From positions 210,363,092 through 210,427,091 of the forward strand of contig OU015495.1 of the NCBI GenBank assembly GCA_907164885.2: a DNA stretch of 64,000 nt, written 5' to 3'. This document shows, in pieces, positions 44,466-56,492 of the stretch. The notes beneath the pieces were generated by a model. That model had not been told where the DNA came from. It worked only from the letters and a program-made list of their open reading frames with translations, and did not search any database. Each line of letters begins with the position of its first letter. The first letter of the stretch is position 1. The stretch comes from Dolomedes plantarius. Lineage: Eukaryota; Arthropoda; Arachnida; Araneae; Dolomedidae. Both the position numbers and the translations under genes were made by a program.

Positions 44466-44560
44466 ATCTGTGGCTGAATGGTTAAAGTATCGGAGTATTG
44501 GACTATCGCACTACGGATCAAGAGGTACCTGGTTCAAATCCCCGCACAAGCGATGACCGT
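44466..44560 (+). repeat. tRNA-like sequence, probably a SINE head or tRNA pseudogene
   Basis: TGTGGCTGAATGGTTAAAG resembles an A-box region, and GGTTCAAATCCCCGCACA resembles a T-arm/B box followed by the 3' acceptor strand. Pairing of the acceptor stem fails after four pairs, and the anticodon region does not fold convincingly. It is therefore not annotated as a functional tRNA. Confidence 0.45.
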
Positions 44561-44589
44561 TTCGATCCCCACTCATTCTTGGAATAGCG

Positions 44590-44661
44590 CAGTGTGTATA
44601 TATATATATACACTATATATATATATATATATATATATACACTATATATATATATATATAA
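44590..44661. repeat. (TA)n microsatellite with CACTA interruptions
   Basis: Three TA blocks separated by CACTA. This is the source of the meaningless YIYI frames on both strands. Confidence 0.85.
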
Positions 44662-46258
44662 TCAATAGAAATCTACATATTAAATCACGTTTAGAGTTGA
44701 AAAAATAACTTAAGGAACTTCGTTCCTGACGGGGGTCCCCCGACCGCACAATTTTTTTTGTGGGGGGGGGGGGAGGGATGTTAGTGCGGTTAGCCGAGCC
44801 ACCAGATTTCAGATCTTAACCCGGTGCCGAATGCTCGCTATCTTGTTGAATCTTCTCTCTTTTCCTTCTTTACCTTCTCGGAAGGTCTGAGCCTATCATG
44901 ACAGCGAAACCTAGATTCCTGGCTGCTGGGTGCACTGTACATGGATACATGTAAAGTGCACCCAGCTATGCATTCCAACCGAGCCTATGGAAAACTTGGG
45001 TAGTAATAGGCAACTGCTAGAATCTTCTTCTACAAGAAGGAGAGATTTTTTTATTTTATGACGAGTGTATAACCCCCGTCAAAAATGACGGAATGTTGAT
45101 CAGGGTTTCAAGAGGTGATTCGTCATTTTCAACGGGCATTGCTGAAAACTGTACTTAAACAGCAGTAAACAACAAAACGAAACTAAACTCAATCAAAACT
45201 AAACCGAAACTGTTTCAAAAGTGAATGACTCGCCACACGGCAGGCATTGCCGAGAACGATACTTAAACAGCAGTAAACAACAATAAAATAAAACAAAAAT
45301 AAAACGTGAAACACAATTTGATTAACGTTAAAATTAAACATTAAAAATGTAGTTATTTAAAGGGAATATGAAAAACCATGGAGTAGAATGAATTCGAAAT
45401 TCGAGTGATTGACTCGATTGAATAAATGATTCTTTTCGATGGATATTTTAATTTGAAGATATTTCAAAAACTAAACGGTTTCGAGCTAGGGTGTTCGCTC
45501 GAAATTTTCATATTTTTTAAAGGGCTTTCAAAATATGTAACTTTTGTGGTATTATTTTTCAAGAAAAATTTCAGAAAATGGCGTCGCACTGTTAAGATGT
45601 TCACGACTGGGTCCGTCCCGGAATGGTTACCTACACTTTTTCTACTCTAGGCTTTTATATAAGTAAAGATTGCAACTGGTGAGAGAAATATCGCTTTTTA
45701 CTTTGACCCATGAGGAAGTTGTTAAGAAATTTAGAGTCATGAGCGGGACAACACTTAGACCCTGTTCACATAGAACCCGTCAGCGTCAACATTACTCGTA
45801 CTGAAATATATTTGACAAATTAGAAACCTCCAAACGATTAGCAACGAAATTGATAAGGCCTGTGATTGGTTTAAAATATGTCAATAATGAGTTACGCCGA
45901 CGCTGAGGGATTCCGTGTGAACAGGCCCTTAGTCTGGATAGTATAGTAAGACAAGAATTTTGATTCAATCACGAGACACGTGATAGAATTAAATGTCTTG
46001 TCCATCATTTGACAGATAAAAAATTGTCACCTTCCGGCAGCGGGCGACGCGACGCCTTAATAGCGTTCTACTTATTCTTTTAATTTCGGCGGGACGCGCT
46101 TTTATGGCTTCGCGTCGAATTTTTAGGGCGTCTAGAAAGTGAGAAACGTCATTCCCTGTCAAATGAATTTTTTGTTTTATATTCTAAGGGAATTATGTTT
46201 TATTTTCTAAATTGTTTTCTATATTTTTGTTAATGCGCTTCTATATTTGTGAGTGCAA
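44662..46258. other. Spacer with hairpin, tandem duplication and one Harbinger MITE
   Basis: A hairpin CTGGGTGCACT...AGTGCACCCAG lies at about 44926-44966. Two related blocks of about 65 bp (starting at 45135 and 45243; shared ACTTAAACAGCAGTAAACAA) form a 108-bp-period duplication. A poly-G run lies at about 44760-44772. One Harbinger-like copy is at 45758-45928. No gene was recognised. Confidence 0.4.
45758..45928. repeat. PIF/Harbinger-like fold-back MITE
   Basis: It starts GACCCTGTTCACATAGAACC and ends GGGATTCCGTGTGAACAGGCCC. TTA is duplicated (45755-45757, 45929-45931). The arms contain the family words CCAAACGATTAGCAACGAAAT and GTGATTGGTTTA but are more diverged than the 26-31 kb copies. 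Confidence 0.75.
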
Positions 46259-46954
46259 TCTATATATATAAAACAGTTCCGTAACTGACTCATTCATTCA
46301 CTGACTGACTGACTGACTGACATACAACGCACAGACCAAACCGCTGGACCTAAAGGGCTGAAATTTTGCATGGCGATTCTTCTAATAGTGTAGGGGTGCA
46401 CTAAGAAAGATTTTTCAAAAATTCTTCTTACATTTTTTAAAATTAAATTTTTAAGTTATTTTTGTAACTTTTTTTAACTTTGCATTTAAAATAATCATTA
46501 GACGGTTATAAAATTTATATCACGAGAAAGATCATAAAAATTCCTTTAAAATGAAATCTTTTTCGAATTTTTACCTCGATTTCCTGATTTTTGGTGAATT
46601 TTTAAAGATTCATTTTTAGAATTTAATTTATTAAATGCTGATCGCGTGATTTCTTTTTCTGGTACTTTCAATAAATTTATCGTCACGTGTGTAACAACTA
46701 AATAGACAAAAAAAATATTTTTTCTCTTTCTAATGCAGCAGACGATTGGATATTATCAAAAAAAATGCATATCCCTTACGATTTTTTTATAAATATATAT
46801 ATATAGATAGATATATATATTTTACATCAATTGTATACATTGATCATCGCATTTATTATAAATATATATATTTATTTTTTGGCATAAATTGCATACGTTG
46901 ACCGTTGTATTTAATTTGAATGTACTCCGTAGCGAAGCGCGGGTTTTCAGCTAG
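46259..46954 (+). mobile_element. Helitron-like non-autonomous element, copy D, complete
   Basis: It starts TC|TATATATATAAAACAGTTC and ends GCGAAGCGCGGG TTTTCAGCTAG, then T: the TC...CTAG termini of Helitrons. There is no TIR and no target duplication, as expected. A GACT tandem tract (CTGACTGACTGACTGAC, about 46302-46320) sits near the 5' end. The best-preserved copy in the window. Confidence 0.75.
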
Positions 46955-47168
46955 TGTCTATATAAGTGATTCTATATAATTTCTATATAAATGCATTGCT
47001 ATATAAGTGAATGCCATTTGTATATTTTTGTTAATGTTTTATGTTGTCTAGGAAATGTCTTATTTTCTATACTGTCTAATGTATTTTTGTTCATGCAGTA
47101 TACTAGTTCCTGTAAATTGTAACTTAATAAACAAAAATACTTCCCTTTTCTCCACTCGTTTTAACCGC

Positions 47169-47229
<61 letters not shown>

Positions 47230-48055
47230 TAGATAGGATTAAAAGTCACCTTACTTTAAACCCAAACAGGATATACACGCTCACAATTGTGTACAATTAG
47301 TCTTGAGAGAGACTGGAGATAAAATTTTCTAAAAATCATCAAGTTTTATTTTCTTGGCTGAAAACATACTATATAGGATCTAGAATAACTAACACAAACC
47401 GCATATGTCTGCTATTATTTCACAACGAAATACAATGATTTTATGTTGTACAATCTAAGCGTATCAGACTGAATCACTGTTCTTTATGTCTATTTAGCTC
47501 GGAATGGATTTTTTCACGAATTGCCGTACCTAAAATTCTTTGCAAGATACCTCTCCGATATTTTGTACTGTGTTCTCATTTCGTCTATTTTCATTAAATT
47601 GTTTTCAAAATTTTTGATTTAATGAAAGATTCTGAAAATATTTCCTCTGAAGGAAAAAAAAAATTCCTTGAAGTATATGATTTTTTTTTTCACTTTAAAA
47701 AGTGACTGAATATTCAATAAATATTTATCTTTTTTTGTGTGTAAATCTGGAAGAGGCATATTATTGTCTAATATTATTGACATGTATCATTTTGAAACCT
47801 TACCTATTTTCAAAAGGATAAAATTTGTGCAAAAAAAGTTGATGGTTCAGTAGATAATATAAAAAACAAAACATTCTTTCAATAATGAGTTGTTGAAGAC
47901 AAATTTTAAAACTGGTAATAAAGTATTTTTTAGATCCACTGTGATCTTTATCTAAAGACACATTTGCGGAACAAATTCATTGCAAAATTCGCTTAAAAAA
48001 ATAAATAAATAATTTTTCTTTTTTTTGCTCCTTACACTTCTGAACCTCAATTTTT
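46955..48055. other. Spacer with (ATT)n microsatellite
   Basis: A pure (ATT)n tract lies at 47171-47230. The rest is AT-rich with no recognised gene or TIR pair. Confidence 0.5.
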
Positions 48056-48059
48056 TTAA

Positions 48060-48836
48060 GGGGGTCCAGGACACAAAATTGTTCGAATTTTCGAAAAAAT
48101 ATTATTGCATTAAAAATTTCTGTATTCTTTTACGCTTAAAATGGTGTCTAAATAATGTTTCTATCTTAATTAGAACAGGAGGAATTATTTTTTTTACAAC
48201 ATTCTAATAGTAGCCAATCGTTGTTTAAACCTGTAAGTGCGTTTTACGGCATGATGGGTTTTTTTCCCCATTTCTCGTCTTTAAATTGTTATAAGTCAAG
48301 AACCGTTAAAGATAAATGTTTAAAACTTCTAACATGTCTTTTTCAACTATTTTACTTTAAATTTGATTCAGCAAATTTTAAAAACATATTTACTTTTGAA
48401 ATTATGATTTTTTAAAAATAAGTTACATAATTTTTTTTGTAATTTTTCATCTAAATAATTTTTAATTTTTTTAAAAATTAAAATTAAAAAAATGGTGAGT
48501 CAAAAAATTAAAACTTTTATATTTATGTTTAATTAAATGAAAAAATTTTGAAATTCTACAAATAATATTTCGAGTTATAACGATTTTAAATTATCCCACT
48601 TTTATTAAAATTTTAAATTTCAGCCTATGATGTCGCCTATGATGTCGGCCTATGATGTCGCCTAACTGTCAGCCTATGATGTCGATGTAGCAAAATGTCC
48701 TTTTTGGAGAAACGTTCCAACATTAATTTAAAAACTTTTTGAGAAGTTTTATGATGTGATTTTGTTAACCATCACAAAAAAATTCAAAATTTTAACTCAA
48801 TAAATTAAAAAAATTTCAAAATATGACCCGGACCCC
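48060..48836. mobile_element. TTAA-flanked non-autonomous element (Kolobok- or piggyBac-like?)
   Basis: The left end GGGGGTCCAGGACAC and right end ATGACCCGGACCCC are inverted complements over about ten bases, and each is flanked by TTAA (48056-48059, 48837-48840). TTAA targets are used by piggyBac and Kolobok elements. The interior is AT-rich, with a short tandem array of GCCTATGATGTCG (48623-48686). No transposase fragment is seen. Confidence 0.5.
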
Positions 48837-48840
48837 TTAA

Positions 48841-49901
48841 AACCCTTTGAGGGGCGCCGTTTACACAGTACAAACGCCTAAAACTAGCCATTTTTCACTT
48901 GCATTCAATTTATTCCAGTTAAATGAGTAGAAAAATGGTTAGTAATGCCATCTGTTATCAGTTTAAAGAAGTAAAAACATTTTGCAACCTATAATTGGAA
49001 ATTTTTTCAGGATTCCATAGGTTAAAAAAATTCGGGAAAATAACATCTGTACCGTGCAATCGGGGGAAGTTGTTGCCCCTGAAAGTGTTAAATTGTTTTT
49101 ATTACACGAAATTTTTCTTGGGTTCTACTGCTCGTTTTTCAATCCTCCAGTTTCGTGGTCCCAATTACTCCTCGATTCCAACACAAAATTACTCGGAGTC
49201 AAGAAATGAGGCGCCAAATTTAACTCTTCGTTAAACTGAATCTCACCAGAATCTCGCCGATGCCCCGTCCCTTTCGGAGTGAGGCCGAGAATTTTTCGCC
49301 CCCTCCAATTCGACGCGGCGGGTCACGTGATAGGCACGTGAAACTCCTCCAGACTCTTGAGGATGTGGAGCGGGGCCCAATCGATAGAAACACGTGCTAC
49401 CGGCATCCGAGCCCAGGAGCGTGCGCAGTCTGCGCCATCCTCAGTCAACCGATAGTCCCTGTGCATCTGACTAGTACACACGACGATTACGCGTGTTTAG
49501 AATTATCTCGGCCGCAACATTTTTATAATACAACCGAGACATGACGTACGAGTAATTTAACAAAGGCTAGCTCCCTATGTAGATTTGATTAACTGAGCAT
49601 CAAATTAGATGAAAGTGTATTTGATCGACTCATTTTTCTGAAGGTGAGGTAAATTTTTTGAATGAATCGGATGAATAACTGGATATGAATTTCTCAGATC
49701 TTTATCATTGATTCCGAAATCAAATGAACCGATGTTTATTTTTTTTCCACTGTGGCCGGCACTTGTCCCGAGTCCCACACGCTGTGATTTTTGTGAGCTA
49801 CACTATTACGGAAGCACCATATAAATGAACTAACATGAGGAGACAACGCACGAACACCCTTCATAAACAATTTAAGATAGAAATCAAGTGGTGCACACAC
49901 A
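48841..49901. other. Spacer with a GC-rich block
   Basis: A block at about 49240-49550 is GC-rich (CACGTG, GCGGCGGG, GCGCAGTCTGCGCC) with a + frame of 94 codons and no recognised domain. It could be an LTR or another retroelement end. Nothing else was recognised. Confidence 0.35.
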
Positions 49902-50468
<567 letters not shown>

Positions 50469-50678
50469 TATTAGAGTTTTCGATTTTGAGCAATTTTTTT
50501 AAAACTCGGGTTTCGGGTTTGAGGGGTATTTAATACCCGGGGTTTTCCTGGGTTTACTTAGTTGGTTCCAGGGGGTCAATAGCAAAGAACTAAAATAATA
50601 AATAGTTTATTAGAGGCATTTAATTTATTTCAAACATAAAAAATAACAGTAAATAAATTTAATGTTAATTAACATATG

Positions 50679-51481
50679 CAGTTGGACCTCCATATATCGA
50701 AGTCGACGAAAAAAATTCGATATATAGAAATTTCGATCTATAGAAACGGTTATGCTAAAATTATTGGTGATACATTGAATTGCAAGAAAAATGTGCATTT
50801 TCTTCTAATATACGAAATCACTTTCATGTCAACAAATTTAAATATGAATCACATTACTACAAATTACGTACATTCATAAATGAAAATTATTATCGATTAA
50901 AAAATATCAATAAATTAATTATACTAGATTTAATTATCAAACAAAATTTACATACCTTTAAATACAAACGCAACTGATTTACATTTTTGTAAAAAACTTT
51001 CGAATGTCTTGTTGCACAATAAATTTAGAAGAAAATAATTCATCATAAAAGTGTTCACACTTATTATGTCCACTAAATACAGCCTCCGGGACATTATCCG
51101 CGAATTGAAGACCACGACGGATTACATCAAATGCTGCGCGCGTTTCTTTTTTCGAAGGATTAACGATTTCTGCTTCAGTTAGAGTCTCTTCATCTCCTTG
51201 GATGTCAGTTTGTTCTTCCTGAAGTGAGTTTATGATGTCGTCATCTGTGGGGTAATCGGAAACAATGATGCCTTCATCAACGTCTAAAAAATCTCTATGG
51301 GAAAAATCTAACAGAAAATCACGTGCCACGTTAAGAATCTTTTGGAAAAAAATTCGATATATAGAAACTTCTTTCGTTATATAGAGATAGTTTCTCTACC
51401 TAATGAAAACGGGGATTCACAAACTGTTCGATATATAGAGACTTTCGATATATGGAAGTTCGATATATAGAGGTCCGACTG
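50679..51481 (-). mobile_element. Tigger/pogo-like transposon remnant with C-terminal ORF
   Basis: The ends CAGTTGGACCTCCATATATC and GATATATAGAGGTCCGACTG are inverted complements; ATATAGA words recur subterminally. The right flank is TA; the left flank is not, so that end is mutated. It carries the transposase tail on the minus strand (50979-51329). Confidence 0.78.
50979..51329 (-). pseudogene. Tigger/pogo transposase, C-terminal fragment
   Basis: The frame contains an acidic region (FLDVDEGIIVSDYPTDDDII, EEQTDIQGDEETLTEAE), followed by KKETRAAFDVIRRGLQFAD and the terminal VQQDIRKFF. An acidic linker, a helical segment and a 'Q..I..FF' tail are what follows the DDE domain in Tigger-derived proteins. 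The DNA-binding CENP-B and DDE parts are missing. Confidence 0.65.
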
Positions 51482-51539
51482 TACATATATGTATAACGTA
51501 AATAAAAGTGGTACAAATACTTCATTTTTTTATAAAACT

Positions 51540-52110
51540 GTCTTAAAACCATCATTGCACTCGACGTATCATCATTGAGTCGGCTTCTGAGTTTATGTAG
51601 CAAGGAGACCCATTACAGAAAATGCTCGTTCTGCTTCCATCGAAGTGGGTCGAATTGTTGTTAAAGACCTGCAAAGTTTATCAGGTCGGCTTTTTGTTGC
51701 CCGAAACAACTCAGTTTCTTTTCTTATGATATATGCACCAGATTTTGATTTTTTATGATTTTCCTCCTGCAGAAACATACTAGGCTCATCAGATAGGGAC
51801 ATCTGTTTCGTACAAGCACCATTACTCGTAGCATCACCTTCAATTCCATCTTTAACTCTCACCTCAACTGCTACTTCTGGTTCAGACTCTGAGCCATTAT
51901 CATTTACGTTGAACAGTCGTTTTATTGAGGTTGTTGCCAGATCAAATATTTTGTTTTTAAAAATTTTACTACCAAACCCATCATATGATTCATTGTCGAA
52001 ATCGGGATTTTTCAAAAATTTAATGAGATGAGCCAGCTCTGGGTTTCGACGCTCTTTGAATCGAATTTCAAATTTTTGAAGTAGAGCATTCGATATGATT
52101 CGATTTTGAA
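51540..52110 (-). pseudogene. hAT transposase, C-terminal dimerisation region
   Basis: Minus strand: KFEIRFKERRNPELAHLIKF, then FLKNPDF..., and SLTTIRPTSMEAERAFSVMG. After a frameshift near 51597 comes KLRSRLNDDTSSAMMVLRQF. 'P(T)S..(A)ERAFS..G....K.RSRL.D....(L)..L' is the hAT C-terminal dimerisation motif. The catalytic domain upstream is not seen. Confidence 0.82.
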
Positions 52111-52984
52111 GTAGAGCATAGATTTCTTAGCTTATTCACTGTAAATGCTAATACTTTTTCAGAGAGAGTCATGTTAGCATGTTAGCTCGTTATCAGGTGA
52201 GAGATCCAAGTCGAGTGCGTCACTCTAGGACGTTACAAAAAACTTCCTTCTATTGCACGCAAAGCGCTTTCTATATGGGTGGGTCCACAGAATATTGTGT
52301 AACTACGCAATAGAAAGCAGCGAGAACACAACACAACGAGATATATAACTAGACTAAACAAACACAAACCACAGAAAGCAGGCATGGTCGTGTAACTGAA
52401 GTATTGCGCAATTCACACGGCATAACGCATGTGCTGCTGGGAATCCCCAACTCATAAACTTGAGTGAAATAGAGCTATGGCGTACGCCGCCGCCAATATA
52501 CAGTAGACGCTCGTTAATTCGAACTCGGTTAATTCGAACTTTCGGTTAATTCGAACTAATCCAAAGGCCCCAAAAAACTTGTATTGGAGTTAATGTTAAA
52601 AATATCTCGTCAATTCGAACTAAATTTTGATCAATTCGGTTAATTCGAACTAAAAATTTGAAAAAAAAAAATTTTTCTTTTTCCTCAATTAACGGAGAAA
52701 ACACACGCTGTATTTATTATTTTGTGTGTCAAAATCACCTGTATTTTTTTTCTATGTAAAGAGGCACATGCCCGCATTCCTAGACTATTGCATTTCCGCT
52801 AAACGTTAGTGGCTATTGTCCTTATCAGTGCTTAACGGAAAAAGCGATTTTCCGTTATTTGTATCGATTTTCTTAGAATTTCAGAAAAACCGGTCTTTAC
52901 TACATATTCTAGGGAGCTGCGTCAGTTATGCCTGCAGTGCAGACAAGTTAATGTGATCTTGTTTTTCTTCCTCAGTGTGTTATG

Positions 52985-53041
<57 letters not shown>

Positions 53042-53630
53042 CAAACCTCTTCATTATTAACACGCTTTTTCCAAATTCCTTCATCTATTTCAACAGAACA
53101 CCGTCCCTCAATCCTGATTGTGACCTATATCCAACCAAAGTAATCTAGTTTTCCCCTAACGCCACGTGCGGATAGCCTTATATAAGCGTTATATAACGGA
53201 CATGTTCTAGAAGCCTGGCGAGATCATCCTCCGATATGACGCGACATAATTACGTGTCCGTTACTAAAAAATTAGGAGTTTAATAGACCCGTACGCGGGC
53301 GAGAAATTTCGTGCGTCTGTAGTCTTTTGTTTGTCTGCTCTCAACGAGTAAACATGTAAGTTCGTTGCTGTCAAAATGTGCGGGCGGGGCCCCGGCCAGC
53401 GTCGCGCGATGTGTTCGAACAACTCTAATGGGTGTTCCCCGGAAACTACTGAAAATAAAGATCTATCGAATTGAAAGCGTCTCTTCCTTGATCCGGTCTA
53501 TTTATTTTACCTCTCCATTTGCCTTCCTACCTTGTGCCATGACTACCGAACTGTGTGGAATATCACGAGTTCCCTAAACTAAAGTTTCATCGCAACCGAT
53601 TCATTAAAATATTTCATTTATATATATATT
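52111..53630. other. Spacer with Tigger end, TA tract and probable solo LTR
   Basis: 52501-52675 begins CAGTAGACGCTCGTTAATTC and repeats TTAATTCGAACT five times, a one-ended Tigger/pogo relic. A (TA)n tract lies at 52988-53038. About 53100-53580 looks like a solo LTR on the + strand. It has a CCTTATATAAGCG TATA-like box at about 53177, a GC-rich downstream part (GCGGGCGGGGCCCCGGCC) and AATAAA at 53454. No target duplication was found. Confidence 0.4.
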
Positions 53631-54157
53631 AGGGTGGTTCGAAAAAAACTTTTTATTTTATTTCAGATCGCTAGAGTGCAGAAAAGTTGCCATTGGTATA
53701 GACGTCAAAAAAGCACTAATTATTATTTTTTTATTAATTTGTCTTCCGGTCGCGCAATGCCATCGAAGTTAGCAAAAAATTGTGAAAAACCTTAATTTTT
53801 CATAATTTTTTTTAAGCACGTCAGATGGTTTTAATTGCGTTCCTATAGCATGAATTAACTACTAAAAGTATCTAAAATCAATATATATGCACTTATTATA
53901 CATTTGTTTCATATCTTCCGGTCGCGCAACATAGTACAAAATGAGTAAAATTAGTAGTTTTTGCAAAATTTCAAAATTTGACTGTTTAGTACATTTTAAT
54001 CATACGACTTTTAGAGATGCTATAGTTTAATTCTATTACAATAATATATTTAAAATCCAAGCATATCAGATAAACTTTGATATTCAAGTGGAATTCGGTC
54101 GCGCAGCTTCGTCAAAAACAGCAGAGTAGCCTACTACCAAGAGGCGAGGCGTACGTG
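53631..54157 (+). repeat. Left long terminal inverted repeat
   Basis: Pairs with 55953-56492 in inverted orientation almost base for base (small indels). It carries CTTCCGGTCGCGCAA at about 53743 and 53928, and a third GGTCGCGCAGC near 54087. These recurring words inside each arm are likely transposase-binding sites (inference). Confidence 0.9.
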
Positions 54158-54196
54158 GCGAATGCCGCGCCGTGGCGAGTGACCGATACGTGACGA

Positions 54197-55638
54197 GTGA
54201 CCGATATGGCGTATCGGATCGCGCTACGGCTGCTATTGCTTCAAGTGTATTGCAAGATGTTGGGTTGATTAATGAATCAGATACAAACTTGTGTGAGAGC
54301 TAGTTTGCAAAGTGATATAAGTTTAGAAATTTATGGTGTTTACTTTGATGGACGAAAAGACAATACATTGTCAATTGAAAAAACTGGCAGAAAACATTTT
54401 CGAAGAACCTATAAGGAGGAGCATTACTCTTTAATTCAGGATCCAGGCTCCACTTACATAGGACACACTTGTCCTTCTTCAAGCTCAGCAACCGACATAG
54501 CCAAAAACATCACGTCTTATTTATCAGAAAATGGCTTTTTACTTGACAAATTGGAAGTTGTTGGATGTGACGGTACTGTTATTAATACGGGCTTAAGAAA
54601 TGGTGTAATTCGACAAATAGAGATACATGTGGTAAGACCTCTACAATGGAGTATTTGTCTTCTCCTTTACAACGAACTGCCCTTCCGCCACCTTTTCCAA
54701 CACTTAGATGGAAATACAACAGGCCCAATAGGATATTTCGGACCGATTGGAAAGGCCCTACCTGATTGTGAAAGACTACCAGTTGTTGATTTTAATCCTA
54801 TTGATTGTGAGATTCCAAAGTTGACAAGCGTATTCTTAGCAAGGACCAATTGTACTCGCTAGAGATATCAGAAGTCATCAAGTCAGGACATTGTTCAGAA
54901 GACTTTGTAGTACGTGATCCTGGCCCAATGTCACATTCAAGACGGCTTATTACTGCGAACCGAGTTTTGCGCCTCTACATCAGTGTGTCAAGCCCTCCTG
55001 AAAATCTGAGAGAAATTGTCACATTCATTCTCAAATGTTATATGCCTATGTGGTTTGCCATAAAAATAAACCGCAAATTCACAGATGGGCCTAGACATGT
55101 TTACAAAACTATGGAATCTACAAGGTACTTACCAGAAGAGCTGCTTCAAGTTGTTGATCCCGTTTTACAACGGAATGCTTACTTTGACCATCCCGATAAT
55201 TTACTTTTGGCTATGGTAACTGATGAAAGAAACCATATCCGAGAGATGGGCTTTAGGCGTATCATGAAGGCAAAGCAAGCAATATCTGAAAGTGACTTTA
55301 TCAGAATCTTTAAACCACCAAACCTAAACTTTGAATCTAAAGACTATACCGAAATTATCAAATGGAACACCAGTACACTGACTTTTCATCCACTGTTAAG
55401 AACATTGACTAATGAAGAGATAAAACAGTATGTGAGAAATGACTTGAAGCCTTTTTTAATTATAGATGCTTTCCCACGCCATACACAGGCAGTTGAAAGA
55501 TGCGTTAAACTAGTGACCGAAGCTTCAAGTAAAGTGTGTGGACACAGTTCCAGAGACGGCTATATTAGAACCACATTACGGCTCAGCGATGCCAACTTTT
55601 TTACACAAATCCGAATTTCGATGTTTATCGATAGATAA
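54197..55638 (+). pseudogene. Transposase-like ORF of an uncharacterised arthropod family, two frameshifts
   Basis: Segments in order: SDRATAAIASSVLQDVGLIN; a frame change near 54290; IYGVYFDGRKDNT; PGSTYIGHTCPSSSSATDI; VVGCDGTVINTG; RPLQWSICLLLYNELPFRHL; DGNTTGPIGYFGPIGKAL. A second frameshift near 54835 leads to RDPGPMSHSRRLITANRVLR, YMPMWFAIK, PDNLLLAMVTDERNHIREMG and FPRHTQAVERCVKLVTEAS near the end. I recall nearly identical blocks from many 'uncharacterized' multicopy arthropod proteins. The Asp residues in YFDGRKD and GCDGT could be the first two of a DDE/DDD RNase H-like site (inference). TAA/stop at 55638. Being enclosed by long TIRs, it is most simply the element's transposase. Confidence 0.75.
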
Positions 55639-55952
55639 AGACTAGAAAGGAAACATAAAGAGAGAGAAAGAGAAATAAATTTGTACATATTGTAAATAAT
55701 ACACCCTACATTCGATGGTTGGTTGGGTAGGGTGTGGGTGGAAATCGAAGTGCAGCCACCTCCCCGTGGTGAGTTCTGGGTCGTTTTGTAAACAAAATGA
55801 ACGAAGAGCTGTACCAACAATTGAATATTGAAACAAAAAAATTACCAAATATTTACTATTAGAAAATTTCTAAATTATCTTAAAGGAAACATTGTCAAAC
55901 AACAAAATTGTCAGACAACAATAATGGCTGCTACCGGCTGCGAGCGCATCGC

Positions 55953-56492
55953 TGGCATTCGTCACGTACGCCTCGCCTCTCTGTCCAGGTAGGCTACTCT
56001 GCTGTTTTTGACGAAGCTGCGAAACCGAATTCCACTTGAATATCAAAGTTTATCTTATATGCTTGGATTTTTAATATAATATTCTAATAGAATTAAACTA
56101 TAGCATCTCTAAAAGTCGTATGATTAAAATGTACTAAACAGTCAAACTTTGAAATTTTGCAAAAACTACTAATTTTACTCATTTTGTACTATGTTGCGCG
56201 ACCGGAAGATATCAAACAAATGTATAATAAGTGCAAATATATTGATTTTACATACTTTTAGTAGTTAATTCATGGTATAGGAACGCAATTAAAACCATCT
56301 GGCGGGCTTAAAAAAAATTATGAAAAATTAAGGTTTTTCACAATTTTTTGCTAACTTCGATGGCATTGCGCGACCGGAAGACAAATTAATAAAAAAATAA
56401 TAATTAGTGCTTTTTTGACGTCTATACCAATGGCAACTTTTCTGCACTCTAGCGATCTGAAATTTAAAAAAAAGTTTTTTTCGAACCACCCT
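55953..56492 (-). repeat. Right long terminal inverted repeat
   Basis: Inverted partner of 53631-54157. It includes the same TTGCGCGACCGGAAG words at about 56195 and 56368. The high similarity between arms suggests recent activity or gene conversion between arms. Confidence 0.9.

Larger units (their letters stand above)
53631..56492 (+). mobile_element. Long-TIR DNA transposon of unassigned superfamily
   Basis: Starts AGGGTGGTTCGAAAAAAAC and ends with its complement GTTTTTTTCGAACCACCCT. The inverted repeats are long, about 530 bp (53631-54157 and 55953-56492), with few differences. They share three copies per arm of a TTCGGTCGCGCA / CTTCCGGTCGCGCAA motif, and their inner edge is AGGCGAGGCGTACGTG. 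Between them lies one transposase-like ORF (+ strand). Flanks are TATATATT / AATATATA, so a TA-type duplication cannot be proved or excluded. Nothing in the ORF identifies a known superfamily by motif. Confidence 0.85.

Noticed and set aside
44466..44560. Possible functional tRNA gene
   Set aside because: A- and B-box-like words are present, but the acceptor stem does not pair and no good anticodon arm forms; more likely a SINE head or pseudogene.
45426..45650. 74-codon + strand frame
   Set aside because: AT-rich chance frame with no family resemblance and no splice or promoter support.
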